A stretch of DNA of 52,331 nt from Desulfocapsa sp. (GCA_030145625.1 JAQYVF010000028.1:1-52331); one strand, 5' to 3'; positions 8,597-18,274 are shown, numbered from the stretch's first letter. Notes: generated by a model not told the origin, from the sequence alone. A program made the numbers and translations.

Positions 8597-9577
8597 ATGA
8601 TTCAAAATAGTTATCTTCTTATCTCACCTTGCCGCGATGAATCCGAGTTCATGCGCCAAACACTTGACAGTGTTATAGCCCAAACAATCCAACCTTCTTT
8701 GTGGGTGATTATCGATGACGGATCCACTGACCAAACCCCTGAAATTTTAAACCAATATGCAAGGAAATATAATTTCATAAGAATTATCCACCGCAAGAAC
8801 CGTGGATCCAGGCAAGTCGGACCTGGAGTTATTGAGGCATTTTATGCTGGTTATCACAATATTGACGTTGACAATTTTGAATATATCTGCAAATTAGACC
8901 TGGACCTTGAGCTACCGCCCAAATACTTTGAAATCCTTCTCCAACGATTTGCAGAAAATCCACGTATTGGCACATGTAGCGGTAAACCCTATTTTGTCGA
9001 TAAAAAGACAGGAAAACTACTGAGTGAAAAATGCGGTGATGAAAATTCTGTGGGTATGACCAAGTTCTTTCGCAAAAATTGTTTTGACCAGATTGGCGGA
9101 TTTGTGCAACAAGTTATGTGGGATGCCATTGACGGCCATCGCTGCAGAATGCTGGGCTGGATAGCCTGTAGCTGGGATGAACCAGACCTACGCTTTACCC
9201 ATTTGCGCCCTATGGGGTCAAGCCAGAATGGCATGCTGACAGGGCGCATGCGCCATGGGTTCGGCCAGTACTTTATGGGGACAGGATTTATATATATGAC
9301 AGTTTCATCCCTCTACCGAATGACCCATCCTCCTCTCATCATCGGGGGGCTGGCTATGTGGTGGGGTTATGTGCAAAGTCTACTTTTTGCCAAAGAACGG
9401 CTTCAGGACCCTACATTCAGAGCATTCCTGCGCAACTACCAGTGGTCATGCCTGTTAAGAGGAAAAGCTAAGGCTACAACCTTACTTAACACCCAAAGAG
9501 CTCCTTACTGGGATTCGTCCGCATCCAATCCATCCTCTCCCTCCGCCACCATGACACCTCCAAATCCTATAGCATGA
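8597..9577 (+). CDS. Family 2 glycosyltransferase
   Basis: A 326-residue GT-A protein similar to poly-N-acetylglucosamine-type transferases. The donor-binding region is WVIIDDGSTDQTPEIL, the metal-binding region LDLDLELPPKYF, then GGFVQQVMWDAIDGHRCRMLGW and FTHLRPMGSSQNG before a C-terminal amphipathic or membrane-near part (IGGLAMWWGYV). The last 20 residues are a Ser/Pro-rich low-complexity tail. It ends in a 4-nt overlap with the next gene. Specificity cannot be assigned. Confidence 0.85.
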   Translation: MIQNSYLLISPCRDESEFMRQTLDSVIAQTIQPSLWVIIDDGSTDQTPEILNQYARKYNFIRIIHRKNRGSRQVGPGVIEAFYAGYHNIDVDNFEYICKLDLDLELPPKYFEILLQRFAENPRIGTCSGKPYFVDKKTGKLLSEKCGDENSVGMTKFFRKNCFDQIGGFVQQVMWDAIDGHRCRMLGWIACSWDEPDLRFTHLRPMGSSQNGMLTGRMRHGFGQYFMGTGFIYMTVSSLYRMTHPPLIIGGLAMWWGYVQSLLFAKERLQDPTFRAFLRNYQWSCLLRGKAKATTLLNTQRAPYWDSSASNPSSPSATMTPPNPIA

Positions 9578-10362
9578 ACCCACTGCCCGCAAATATAAAA
9601 CACTTGCTTTACGGATACCTCGGAGAAGAAGAGACACTACCCAAAGTAGAAATCTGCTACACACGTAGTAAAAATCGAGGTGGTGTACTGCGTCTACCAC
9701 AGGAGGGCGGAGGATCAGTGGTGATTAAAGTATGGCGCATCAATAACCTTAAAGAACGAGTTAAGAGTGCAATGCATATCAGCAACGGATGGCGAGAGTG
9801 GCGTATGCACCGATTTATTCATATGAATAGTATTTGCGTTCCTGCGCCCTTGTACTTTCATTGTCTTACCACACCTAACGGGAAATACTGGGAGGTTATG
9901 GCGCTTGAGGATCTTGGTAAAGTCGAGAGCGGTGTGCCATATTTTAAGCGTTTGATAAAAACTGGGCAGGAAAAGAAAATCACTGATTTTGAAGATCAAG
10001 TCATTCTCACAACTGCGGGACTGCTAAGTCTGCAAATCCATGATATTGATAACCAGTTAAATAATTTCCTGGTCGATCCATCAGAACGCATCGCTCGTAT
10101 TGATTTTGAATGTGCACGTAGATACCTTTTCCCTTCTAGTTACCGTTCTGAGTATGCTAAAATGCTTGATCGGCTCTTTCGGAGTCATATTCACGCGACG
10201 TACCCTAACAGTGAAAGGAGTTGCCAATTCATATCCAAGGTAATGGTAAGATTATCAGTTCCAAAAGATATCAAACTGATGACAACTAAGATCACCATGA
10301 ACAAATTACAATATGAGAAAGAACTAACAGGAATCGATTATGCTATTACATTTGACTGGTAA
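9574..10362 (+). CDS. Lipopolysaccharide-kinase-like (protein-kinase fold) protein
   Basis: A 262-residue protein with a degenerate kinase fold like the Kdo/heptose (WaaP/KdkA) and APH families. VVIKVWRIN contains a possible ATP-anchoring Lys. The catalytic loop is IHDIDNQLNNFLV (D-x4-N arrangement), and RIDFECARR supplies the metal-binding Asp (DFE). It probably phosphorylates a sugar or lipid-linked intermediate of the EPS. Its start overlaps the upstream glycosyltransferase by 4 nt. A related but frameshifted kinase-fold pseudogene sits upstream of the operon (2835-3781). Substrate unknown. Confidence 0.65.
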   Translation: MNPLPANIKHLLYGYLGEEETLPKVEICYTRSKNRGGVLRLPQEGGGSVVIKVWRINNLKERVKSAMHISNGWREWRMHRFIHMNSICVPAPLYFHCLTTPNGKYWEVMALEDLGKVESGVPYFKRLIKTGQEKKITDFEDQVILTTAGLLSLQIHDIDNQLNNFLVDPSERIARIDFECARRYLFPSSYRSEYAKMLDRLFRSHIHATYPNSERSCQFISKVMVRLSVPKDIKLMTTKITMNKLQYEKELTGIDYAITFDW

Positions 10363-10406
10363 CAACACACAAATTGAATCTTCACGATAAACTGGTCATA
10401 TTAGCG

Positions 10407-11003
10407 ATGGATAATATACAACCCAAAATACAATCATCCGTTAGTTCAAACAACAAATATTGGAAACGATGGAACTCTATATCTGCAGAGATACCTGATT
10501 GGAGCCGAGAACACAGCAAGCAATATTGGGATCCAGGAAAAAAACTAATCGCAGCAATTCGAAGTTACCAGATATGGTGCGACCGCCGAGGCCCAATAGC
10601 TGCATTTATGCAGCGCATTTCAGTTTTACGACATCGTTGGTGGACAATCGTCACAGGTGCTGATATTCCACTCAATACGAGCATCGGCGGCGGTCTTTTG
10701 CTCACGCACCCCAACGGTATAGTCATCCACCCGAAAACTATCATAGGAGCTAACTGTTTGATCTTTCAACAAGTAACCTTAGGGAAAGGCGGGAAAAAGC
10801 CAGGTACCCCTATATTGGGAGGACATGTTGATATAGGAGCTGGAGCAAAGGTACTGGGCGGCATTTGTATAGGCAACCACGTGCGCATTGGGGCCAATGC
10901 TGTTGTGCTTACGGACATACCAGCCTTCAGTACTGCAGTTGGAATACCAGCACGAATCCTCCCTAGACATGAATCAAACAAGACCAAGAAAGCTGTTTTG
11001 TAA
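10407..11003 (+). CDS. Hexapeptide-repeat serine acetyltransferase-like protein
   Basis: About 198 residues. The C-terminal half is a left-handed beta-helix of hexapeptide repeats (GGGLLLTHPNGIVIHPKTIIG, IGANCLIFQQVTLGKG, DIGAGAKVLGGICIGNHVRI, GANAVVLTDIPAFSTAVG). This is the CysE-like subfamily often found in polysaccharide clusters, and the conserved catalytic His is in THPNG. It is likely to O-acetylate a sugar using acetyl-CoA rather than make O-acetylserine, judged from the setting. The start is uncertain: ATG 10407 or a TTG at 10374, neither with a good Shine-Dalgarno site. Confidence 0.75.
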   Translation: MDNIQPKIQSSVSSNNKYWKRWNSISAEIPDWSREHSKQYWDPGKKLIAAIRSYQIWCDRRGPIAAFMQRISVLRHRWWTIVTGADIPLNTSIGGGLLLTHPNGIVIHPKTIIGANCLIFQQVTLGKGGKKPGTPILGGHVDIGAGAKVLGGICIGNHVRIGANAVVLTDIPAFSTAVGIPARILPRHESNKTKKAVL

Positions 11004-11062
11004 TTTATATTCTCACAAAAATCCCCCCTCATTAAGAAAATTGTAATTAAAAGGAAACAAAC

Positions 11063-12172
11063 TTGACATCGAATCAAGATACTACTAACAAACGACGTCT
11101 ACCCTTATGTAAAATTTCATCAGCACTCATCGGTGGAGGGGTAATTTCAGCACAACATCTCAATACCTTGAGAGGCATTAGGGGAGTTGAGATCGTCGGG
11201 GTGTGTGATTTGTCGCCAGCACTGGCACAATTCACGGCGGACCGATTCGCAGTACCAAGTTGGTTCACAAATTACCATGAAATGCTGGAATGCAGCGACG
11301 TCGACGTGGTACACGTACTGACTCCTCCAGCCACCCACGACCGTATAGTCAGAGACTGCCTTGATAGCGGCAAACATGTGATCGTCGAGAAACCAATTGC
11401 TCTGTCCCATGCTGCATTTTGTGAATTATGGGACTACGCTGCTACGCGCAATCTGCAGCTGATCGAAAATCATAATTATCGCTTCAATGAACCAATCCAA
11501 CAAATCGAGCGGGCTATCACCACTGGTCAGATCGGTACCGTAGAAGAGGTTGAGGTGCGGATAAATGTCAACATTCGCGGTGGCGGCCGTTACTCTGATA
11601 GAAACCTGCCTCACCCCAGTCACCAATTACCCGCAGGGATCATTCACGAATTCATTACCCATTTTTCCTACATGCTCTTAAACTTTATGCCGCCAGCAAG
11701 CATAGACAATATTAACACAATCCGTGCGGCCTGGCGCAACCATGGCGGTGGAAATCTGTTCAAATATGACGACCTTGATGCAACCATCCTGGCAGGTTCA
11801 ACCCATGGACGACTCAGATTCTCTTGCCACCAATGGCCAGATTGTTTCAGCGTGCAGATACGAGGTTCTGACGGTGTAGCAACGGCAGAGTTATTTCATC
11901 CAACTTGCCAGGTAACGAAACACCGTCCAGTCGGTCAGCACCTGACGCCGCTGGTAAATTCATTGGCCGGTGCACGAACCATGACCCAGTCCGGGTTCGG
12001 TAGTATATGGCGAAAAATCCGCAACCACGGTGCCTATGAAGGATTATCACGTTTTCTGGAACTAACCTATGACTCACTGTGCACCAACAAAGAACCACCA
12101 GTAACTTACCAGCAGATGAATGAGACCAGCCGATTGGTAGATGCATTATTGGCTTTGGAGAATCGTATATGA
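11063..12172 (+). CDS. Gfo/Idh/MocA-family sugar oxidoreductase
   Basis: A 369-residue NAD(P)-dependent dehydrogenase. The Rossmann motif is ALIGGGVISAQH, VGVCDLSP ends beta-2, and the family signature HVIVEKPIALSH carries the catalytic Lys of EKP. ENHNYRF and GIIHEFITHFSYML (the H in the C-terminal domain) follow. Related enzymes oxidise the C3 position of UDP-sugars, a usual step before transamination or epimerisation. The TTG start is supported by an AAGGAAA Shine-Dalgarno sequence about 7 nt upstream (11050-11057). It overlaps the following SDR gene by 4 nt, suggesting consecutive steps on one nucleotide sugar. Confidence 0.85.
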   Translation: MTSNQDTTNKRRLPLCKISSALIGGGVISAQHLNTLRGIRGVEIVGVCDLSPALAQFTADRFAVPSWFTNYHEMLECSDVDVVHVLTPPATHDRIVRDCLDSGKHVIVEKPIALSHAAFCELWDYAATRNLQLIENHNYRFNEPIQQIERAITTGQIGTVEEVEVRINVNIRGGGRYSDRNLPHPSHQLPAGIIHEFITHFSYMLLNFMPPASIDNINTIRAAWRNHGGGNLFKYDDLDATILAGSTHGRLRFSCHQWPDCFSVQIRGSDGVATAELFHPTCQVTKHRPVGQHLTPLVNSLAGARTMTQSGFGSIWRKIRNHGAYEGLSRFLELTYDSLCTNKEPPVTYQQMNETSRLVDALLALENRI

Positions 12173-13179
12173 AACTGCTCATAACTGGTGCGGGTGGTTT
12201 TCTCGGGCGTTACGTTGTGGACGCAGCGCTGCAGGGTGGCCATGAGGTGCATGCAATGGTGCGGCCCGCCTCCCACTCTATCCCTGATTCATGGCAAGGT
12301 CATTCGAAAATCACAATTGTCCGCGCCGATCTGCGCTCAGCACACGGCATCGCTGAGCTGCTGGAAGGTATCGATGGCGTGATTCATTTGGCAGCATCAA
12401 AGTCTGGCGACCTATATGAGCAATTTGGCGGCACGGTCATTACTACGGAGAATCTTCTGAATGCCATGCCCGAAGCTGGTATTGACAGGTTGGTGGTAAT
12501 CAGCTCTTTTTCAGTGTACGAATATCAGCAACGTTGGGCATGGAGTAAGCACGATGAGACCTCCCCCCTGGCAATTGATCCATTAATGCGTGATGAGTAT
12601 TGCCAAACCAAACTTATCCAGGAGCAACTTGTTCTTGAACGAGCGAAAGCCCACGATTGGCAGTGTGTTGTGCTGCGCCCTGGAGTAATCTACGGACGAG
12701 ATAATCTCTGGACAGCTCGCCTAGGCATGCAGATCAATAAACGCTGGTGGATGCGCACCGGGACGTTCGCCTCCTTGCCACTGTCCTACGTAGAGAACTG
12801 TGCTGAGGCCGTAGTTCGTGCAGCTGAGTACAATGGCAACCCGCGGCAACTAATATTAAACGTTGTTGATGGGAAAACACCATCACAACGGGCCTATCTC
12901 AAGGTATTACAAAACAAAATGACCCCCCGCCCGCATATCATACCAATCCCATGGACGGTGATGCGGTTACTTGCCCGCCTGGCCTGGCTGACCAATCGTA
13001 TCTTTTTCAATGGCACAGCAAAGGTACCAGGATTATTCGTACCGTCACGACTGCATGCACGCTGCAAGCCACTACGTTATACGAATAAAAAGATAGTTTC
13101 GACCTTGGGTTGGAAACCACGATATTCCTGGCAAGAAGGAATTAATCGATCACTCCAAAATGCGGATAAAATAAAATGA
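12169..13179 (+). CDS. NAD(P)-dependent sugar epimerase/dehydratase (extended SDR)
   Basis: A 336-residue extended short-chain dehydrogenase. The cofactor motif is ITGAGGFLGRYVVDA (GxxGxxG). VIHLAAS, SSFSVYEY and the catalytic Y-x3-K in YCQTKLIQEQL are all present, and VLRPGVIYG is the usual substrate-domain start. It probably epimerises, reduces or dehydrates a nucleotide sugar. Four-nt overlaps with both neighbours (Gfo/Idh/MocA before, glycosyltransferase after) point to a coupled sub-pathway. The sugar is unknown. Confidence 0.85.
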   Translation: MKLLITGAGGFLGRYVVDAALQGGHEVHAMVRPASHSIPDSWQGHSKITIVRADLRSAHGIAELLEGIDGVIHLAASKSGDLYEQFGGTVITTENLLNAMPEAGIDRLVVISSFSVYEYQQRWAWSKHDETSPLAIDPLMRDEYCQTKLIQEQLVLERAKAHDWQCVVLRPGVIYGRDNLWTARLGMQINKRWWMRTGTFASLPLSYVENCAEAVVRAAEYNGNPRQLILNVVDGKTPSQRAYLKVLQNKMTPRPHIIPIPWTVMRLLARLAWLTNRIFFNGTAKVPGLFVPSRLHARCKPLRYTNKKIVSTLGWKPRYSWQEGINRSLQNADKIK

Positions 13180-14390
13180 AAGTGCGGCTGGCATACCTTT
13201 GCGGTGAATATCCACGAGCGACAGACACCTTTATCCAACGAGAGGTCAAAAGCCTGCGCAAAGCAGGATTCCACGTAGAAACAATTTCTGTGCGTCGTCC
13301 GTCACAATTGGAACAGGGAACAGAGGAACAGCGCCAGGAACGCCAGGGGACCCATTACCTTCTACCCTGCTCCCCATGGCGCGCCTTGTCCGACCATCTT
13401 AGCATTATACTTCATACACCGGGTCGATACCTTCACGGCCTTTGGTTGGCTTTAAGAGTCCGCTCACCTGGAATACGGTCATTAATTTATCAACTCTTCT
13501 ATTTTACCGAGGCGGGATTGGTAGCATCCCGGATGAAAAAACAAGGATTGTCTCATATCCATAACCATGCACCTAACGCCAGCGGATATGTAGCCATGCT
13601 CGCGGCAGAAATCGGTGATCTGACCTATAGCATGACCTTACACGGATTCGGGATTCTGTCTGAACCGCGCAGATGGCGGCTGAAAGAAAAGATCGAACGT
13701 TCGTTGTTTACAATTTGTGTCAGTCATCATGCCCGGAGCCAAGCCATGCTTTGGTCCGATCGTGTCTGCTGGCATCGACTTCACATTGTGCATTGCGGTA
13801 TCGAGCCAAAACTTGCCATTGCTCCTCGCAGTCATACAGGGAAAGGCCTAAACATTTTGTTTGTGGGACGCTTCGACCATGTCAAAGGATTGCCGATTTT
13901 ACTTGATGCTTTTGCCATTCTTGCTGATCGAAATAAAAATTTACATCTCAATCTAGTCGGGGACGGACCGGAACGACCAGCTCTTGAGGCAATTATCCAG
14001 GCAAAAAATCTCCCTGAACGGGTTACCTTCCATGGTTACCGATCACAAGCTGAATTGCATGACTTTTACGCCGAGGCTGATGTCTTTGTAATGACGAGTT
14101 TTGCCGAAGGAATCCCTGTTGTGCTGATGGAGGCCATGGCCTTTGGGGTTCCGGTGGTAGCACCACGCATTACCGGCATTCCAGAATTAGTAACGGATGG
14201 TGTTAACGGATTACTAACCACACCGGGTGACGTCAATTGTCTCGTGGCACGCATCGAATCCATACTCAATGATGCCGAACAGAGGAACCGTTTTGCAGTT
14301 GAGGGCAGAAAAATCGTTAAAAAGGAGTTTAATCTTAAAATTGAGACCACACGTTTGACGACAATTATGCAGGATCACTTAGCGAAATGA
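13176..14390 (+). CDS. Family 4 glycosyltransferase
   Basis: A 404-residue GT-B enzyme. The N-terminal domain starts VRLAYLCGEYPRATDTFIQREV, a pattern of EPS glycosyltransferases that recognise lipid-linked acceptors. The C-terminal donor domain has LNILFVGRFDHVKGLPILLDAF, VGDGPERPALEAII, and the E-x7-E motif FAEGIPVVLMEAMAFGVPVV. It is a retaining enzyme by family. It is the last gene of the plus-strand operon and converges on the flippase gene 27 bp away; no hairpin terminator is seen between them. Confidence 0.87.
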   Translation: MKVRLAYLCGEYPRATDTFIQREVKSLRKAGFHVETISVRRPSQLEQGTEEQRQERQGTHYLLPCSPWRALSDHLSIILHTPGRYLHGLWLALRVRSPGIRSLIYQLFYFTEAGLVASRMKKQGLSHIHNHAPNASGYVAMLAAEIGDLTYSMTLHGFGILSEPRRWRLKEKIERSLFTICVSHHARSQAMLWSDRVCWHRLHIVHCGIEPKLAIAPRSHTGKGLNILFVGRFDHVKGLPILLDAFAILADRNKNLHLNLVGDGPERPALEAIIQAKNLPERVTFHGYRSQAELHDFYAEADVFVMTSFAEGIPVVLMEAMAFGVPVVAPRITGIPELVTDGVNGLLTTPGDVNCLVARIESILNDAEQRNRFAVEGRKIVKKEFNLKIETTRLTTIMQDHLAK

Positions 14391-14416
14391 AATCTATTTT
14401 TTCGTTTAGTTACGCA

Positions 14417-15868
14417 TTATCTTTCCCGAGCGAACTCACCTCGAATACGCTTCCACACCACCAACGCCGAAACCAGCAGCGGCAAACCAACCAGCACTGC
14501 CACAGCCATGGCCTGACTCCACACATTGGCGAACTCTCTTAACCACACTGTCACCAATACAGCTGGCACTCCATACGCTAGCACCCCCAGCGTGAATCGT
14601 ACCCCCTGTATCAAGATGGCCCGTCGTTCAATAGGCACGTGCCTTAAAAGATAGACATGAGCTATAACTGGCCCAATTGCCAATCCCATAATAAAGCCTG
14701 GCAATTGGGCGATCCTATAGCCACCAATGGCCAACACAATCCCTCCGCAGCGCCAGACATTTGCCATAAAAAGTGCGCGCGAATTACCCAATGCCAGCGG
14801 AATCCGGTCCATTGTCAACATCACAATCATAGCCCAGATATATAATGCCAACCACTGGGCGATTGCGCCAGCCTGATGGTAACGCGGATCCCAAAGTGTC
14901 TCAAAGAACAGTGGAGAAACCACTGCAAAACTGATACATACCGCCCCCCCCGCCCATAACACGATTTCTCGTGCCCGTAAGGCCACGGAAATCATTTTTT
15001 CTGGTTCTTTTCGAAACTTTGAATACACCGGGAACAGTACCGTGCCACCCAGCCGCGTTGTCACATGCAGTGCAACCTTGGCAAACACAAGGGCAATGGA
15101 GTAAATACCAAGTTCTTCTAGAGACAAGAGATTACCCAATAAAATCTTATCCAGATTCATTGCCAAAAAAGTAAACAATGTACTTAAAAAAATCCACTTA
15201 CCAAACTTGAACAACTCGTTTACACATTGCCGATCCCAACCAAACTTCACACGACATCCCGGAACAATCAAATGGCTGACTACTACTTTAAAGACGATAG
15301 AGGCCAGCACTCCACCCACCATGGCCCAGACTGTCGGTCGCAACAATGCCCAAGTGACCATCACTGTAAGTGAGACCACCTGCGATGCCAACTCCAGCAT
15401 CGTAATGCGCCCTATCTGTAGGTTCCGGTTTAACGTTGCCAAAGCTGTAGAGTTAAACCCTGCTAATACAGCTCCAAATCCTGACACAGGTAGGATATAC
15501 ATAAGTTGCCATGCTGCTGGGTCATTCCTCGCAAACAGAGCGGCCAAGGGCCAAGCAAGGATACAAGAACATATCCAGAGTGCAGCCCCTCTAATGACCT
15601 GAATCGTCCAGGCGGTATTGAGAAACACCGGATCATCACCACGTGCGTTCTGGATAATACTCGGGTTAATACCAACATCAGAAAACATACTAAGGCCCTG
15701 CTGGACAACCTTCACCAACGCCATTAACCCAAAAATCTGCGGTGTCAGCAGCCAAGCCAGCACGAGATGACTACCCAAGCGCAACACCTGACTAAAGCCA
15801 TATCCCCCTAAAGTCCAGATGGAACCCGTCAGAGCCAATAATTTTAGTGATTTTTTTTTATTTTTCAT
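14417..15868 (-). CDS. Wzx-type oligosaccharide flippase
   Basis: A 483-residue integral membrane protein with roughly 12-14 hydrophobic helices, of the MOP/polysaccharide transporter family (Polysacc_synt). The start GSIWTLGGYGFSQVLRLGSH and the early FGLMALVKVVQQGLSMFSDVG are typical. It should move the undecaprenyl-linked repeat unit across the inner membrane. It is the only flippase in the window and stands alone on the minus strand between the plus-strand operon and an IS3 remnant that begins 26 bp from its start codon. Its original promoter may have been altered by that insertion. Confidence 0.85.
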   Translation of the reverse strand: MKNKKKSLKLLALTGSIWTLGGYGFSQVLRLGSHLVLAWLLTPQIFGLMALVKVVQQGLSMFSDVGINPSIIQNARGDDPVFLNTAWTIQVIRGAALWICSCILAWPLAALFARNDPAAWQLMYILPVSGFGAVLAGFNSTALATLNRNLQIGRITMLELASQVVSLTVMVTWALLRPTVWAMVGGVLASIVFKVVVSHLIVPGCRVKFGWDRQCVNELFKFGKWIFLSTLFTFLAMNLDKILLGNLLSLEELGIYSIALVFAKVALHVTTRLGGTVLFPVYSKFRKEPEKMISVALRAREIVLWAGGAVCISFAVVSPLFFETLWDPRYHQAGAIAQWLALYIWAMIVMLTMDRIPLALGNSRALFMANVWRCGGIVLAIGGYRIAQLPGFIMGLAIGPVIAHVYLLRHVPIERRAILIQGVRFTLGVLAYGVPAVLVTVWLREFANVWSQAMAVAVLVGLPLLVSALVVWKRIRGEFARER

Positions 15869-15967
15869 TTCAAAATGTTACATACAGCTGACGTGGTCAA
15901 CAAAAAGTGGACACTTTCTTAAGCAGCTTTTAGGGTCGGTCGACAATAGTGGAGACTAAATCTTTCA

Positions 15968-16337
15968 CACTGCGAGCAGTCTTTCGTAATATTTTTTCTC
16001 ATAGGCAGCCGGTGAAAGATAACCCAATCTTTTCTGCTTCCTCAGAGGTGAACTCCTACATGTACCCCTTCGTTTTCGGCTATATCCTGCTGTAAACGTT
16101 CAGGCCCGCATGCCCCTCTCACGTTCGTTTATGGGCAGCCTTGATGACAACTTTCAGATGAGCGTCATCTTGCTTTCGACGCGATAGTGGTCGGGAACGC
16201 CAGCTGTAATATCCGCTTTCCGACAATCCCATCTGATTACAAAAGGTTTTGACTGGATACTGGAGTCGAAATTTCTCAATTATGGAATATTTCATATCAA
16301 CTCCTTCGCGAAATATGCCGCGGTTTTTTTCACCCAC
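15968..16337 (-). pseudogene. IS3 OrfB remnant
   Basis: A 72-codon frame (16119-16337) includes MKYSIIEKFRLQYPVKTFCN and QMGLSESGYYSWRSRPLSRR, the start of an IS3 OrfB (HTH_21 region). The extreme C-terminus is visible in another frame as RKQKRLGYLSPAAYEKKYYE, ending near 15968. The catalytic DDE core between them is deleted, so the product cannot be active. Confidence 0.75.
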
Positions 16338-16612
16338 AGGGCATAAACAATATATCCCGCTCCATCTTTACCTGGGCCAGTTCCCTCTTTGCTCGGGCCA
16401 ACTCTAGATCTGTATCGCTCAACTCCCTTCAGTTCTTTCCGATATTTCCCAATTTCCCATCCTTACTGGCTCTCAGCCAATTACTGACAGTTGATTTGGG
16501 GACATCGAAACGCCTAGACGCCCAAGGACACTAAGATCTTGATCGATAACAGTGTTACCGCCTCTTCCCGAAACTCTTTTGAGCATCTACCTTGTGGAAT
16601 TCTCTTCATTGT
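16338..16612 (-). pseudogene. IS3 OrfA remnant
   Basis: The frame starts MKRIPQGRCSKEFREEAVTL (complement of about 16550-16612) and hits a stop shortly after. A frameshifted continuation resembles the OrfA helix-turn-helix (FDVPKSTVSNWL). The usual OrfA function is DNA binding and frameshift-controlled fusion to OrfB; here it is broken. Confidence 0.6.
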
Positions 16613-16683
16613 GACACCTCCGCTTTCTATTTTAAAAGATTGCGATTTGGTGTCCACTTTTTTCAACCTACCTCAGCCCGGCG

Positions 16684-16935
16684 TGAGCAGGTGTTTTTAT
16701 AGATCAATGGACCACGGATGTTATGCGTCATCGTAGCCTTCCTGAACTGAAAAATTTTGCACGCACTATTCGTAAACACAAACCACTGATCCTCAACTAC
16801 TTTCATGTGCCAAAAAAAGAATTTCCTTCAGGCATTGTAGAGAGCTTCAACAACAAAGCTAAACTGACTATCAGAAAATCCTATAGGTTTCGGAGTGATA
16901 AATTGCGTAAAATGGCACAATATCAATCGCTTTAA
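16684..16935 (+). pseudogene. ISL3-family transposase C-terminal remnant
   Basis: The frame reads VFIDQWTTDVMRHRSLPELK, then FARTIRKHKPLILNYF and GIVESFNNKAKLTIRKSYRF. This is the C-terminal end of DDE_Tnp_ISL3 transposases (consensus SGVVEGLNNKxKLxxRxAYGFR, with the catalytic Glu in VES). An in-frame TGA at 16684 and the adjacent IS3 end truncate everything upstream. Only about 80 codons survive. Confidence 0.75.
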
Positions 16936-16991
16936 AATTTTCCGGTTCCAGAGGTCACCCATAGATTTGTCTGAAGATGTTTTAAAATATT

Positions 16992-18248
16992 TCAGTCAGG
17001 AAATTGCGAAACACCTAAAAGATTTTTCTTAGACAGAGAACAGACTGTTTGCAGTGCAGATGTGATTGTCTTTCGAAGGTTACTTCGATTAAAAAAAGAC
17101 TCTTGTAACGCGAGTAAAGATTTTTCATCAAAAAAATCCTCTGAATTGATCACCATGCCATGATCCAACCCAAAGTGGCTGTACATCCCTTCAAACTTAT
17201 CTTGATAACCAATAGCAAGCGACGGTACGTTATTCACAAGCCCGAGGACTGCCAAATGCATTCGAGCCGTTAAGATGAAATCCAAATTAGCTGTGAGTGC
17301 AGTAATATCGTTAGAATTAAAAGGCTCTAATAAACAAAAACATGAAATTCCTTTCTCCTCGTTGAGTCTTTTTGTTAGACGTTCTGCCATAGCAATATCA
17401 CTGCCTAGCTTGTGAGAATGTCGAAAGTCGTGAGGAATTGCCACCACGGAGATAGAAACATCATTTCCTTCGATCAGTGACTTGACCAAATCAACCGTAC
17501 GATCCAGAATACGCTCTGGATCTTGTGGAACCTTTTTTTTACCAATTCTAAATGGATAATCGTTAATATTAATACCTAATATCTGACATCCTTTCGAGTG
17601 TTCATTAATAACCCATGCCAAACACTTCTCCATTGAGGCTGATAGCGAACCTACTGGTCGAGAAAGAAAAGCCAAATCTGCACAAATAGTATAATTGGTA
17701 GCCCCTGTGTATTTTTCAAATCGTTCCGCTGACCTTTCATCCCTGAGAAAAAAAGAAACCTTGTTTAGTTTTTGAAAGTGTTTAACTATCTCAATATTTG
17801 GATCATGGTTAAAGCTAAAGCCTAATATCCGTGTCTCCATCCCAAGGTTCGATGCAACAAATGCACAGTCAAGCCTCTTTAACGTTGATGACACATCATA
17901 GGCGCCATCCATAATATCGGCACCTATAATCCAGCAGCGCTGTCCGGTGATAATAAACCTCAAAGCATTCATATGTTTTGTAATGAACTTGTCAGTACTT
18001 ATCGCATCCACACTCACTAGTTCCCTAAAAAAAGATTCTTCCCATCCATCAGTTGTTTGACCTGTAAGCAACCGAACCGACTGGCCTTGAGAAGTAAAGT
18101 AATCCACAACCACTCGAACCATTGCATCATCACCAATGCTTCCATAACCAGTTGGCAACACAAGGTAAATATTTTTTTTAAGTGGGAGAATTCGACAAAA
18201 AAAACGTAACCACTTTAATAAACACAAAAATAGCGATTGTTTCATCAT
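16992..18248 (-). CDS. Polysaccharide pyruvyl transferase family protein
   Basis: A 418-residue protein of the PF04230 family, which adds pyruvate ketals from phosphoenolpyruvate to sugars of EPS, giving negative charge. The early GYGSIGDDAMVRVVVDYF and the late LDFILTARMHLAVLGLVNNVPSLAIGY (with the conserved R-x-H) are diagnostic. Helical hydrophobic residues near the N-terminus (LFLCLLKWLRFFCRILPL) may associate with the membrane. It starts 26 bp after the upstream glycosyltransferase, with AAAGG before the ATG, and is the last gene of the minus-strand series. Acceptor sugar unknown. Confidence 0.85.
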   Translation of the reverse strand: MMKQSLFLCLLKWLRFFCRILPLKKNIYLVLPTGYGSIGDDAMVRVVVDYFTSQGQSVRLLTGQTTDGWEESFFRELVSVDAISTDKFITKHMNALRFIITGQRCWIIGADIMDGAYDVSSTLKRLDCAFVASNLGMETRILGFSFNHDPNIEIVKHFQKLNKVSFFLRDERSAERFEKYTGATNYTICADLAFLSRPVGSLSASMEKCLAWVINEHSKGCQILGININDYPFRIGKKKVPQDPERILDRTVDLVKSLIEGNDVSISVVAIPHDFRHSHKLGSDIAMAERLTKRLNEEKGISCFCLLEPFNSNDITALTANLDFILTARMHLAVLGLVNNVPSLAIGYQDKFEGMYSHFGLDHGMVINSEDFFDEKSLLALQESFFNRSNLRKTITSALQTVCSLSKKNLLGVSQFPD

Positions 18249-18274
18249 AATGAACCTTTAAACATTGAATGAAT

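Larger units (their letters stand above)
15894..16669 (-). mobile_element. Degraded IS3-family element
   Basis: Both termini are recognisable as inverted repeats. The left end at 15894-15913 reads TGGTCAACAAAAAGTGGACA. The right end at 16650-16668 reads GTGTCCACTTTTTTCAACC. Between them are broken OrfA and OrfB pieces. The total of about 775 bp is well below the usual 1.2-1.5 kb, so internal sequence has been lost. Confidence 0.8.
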
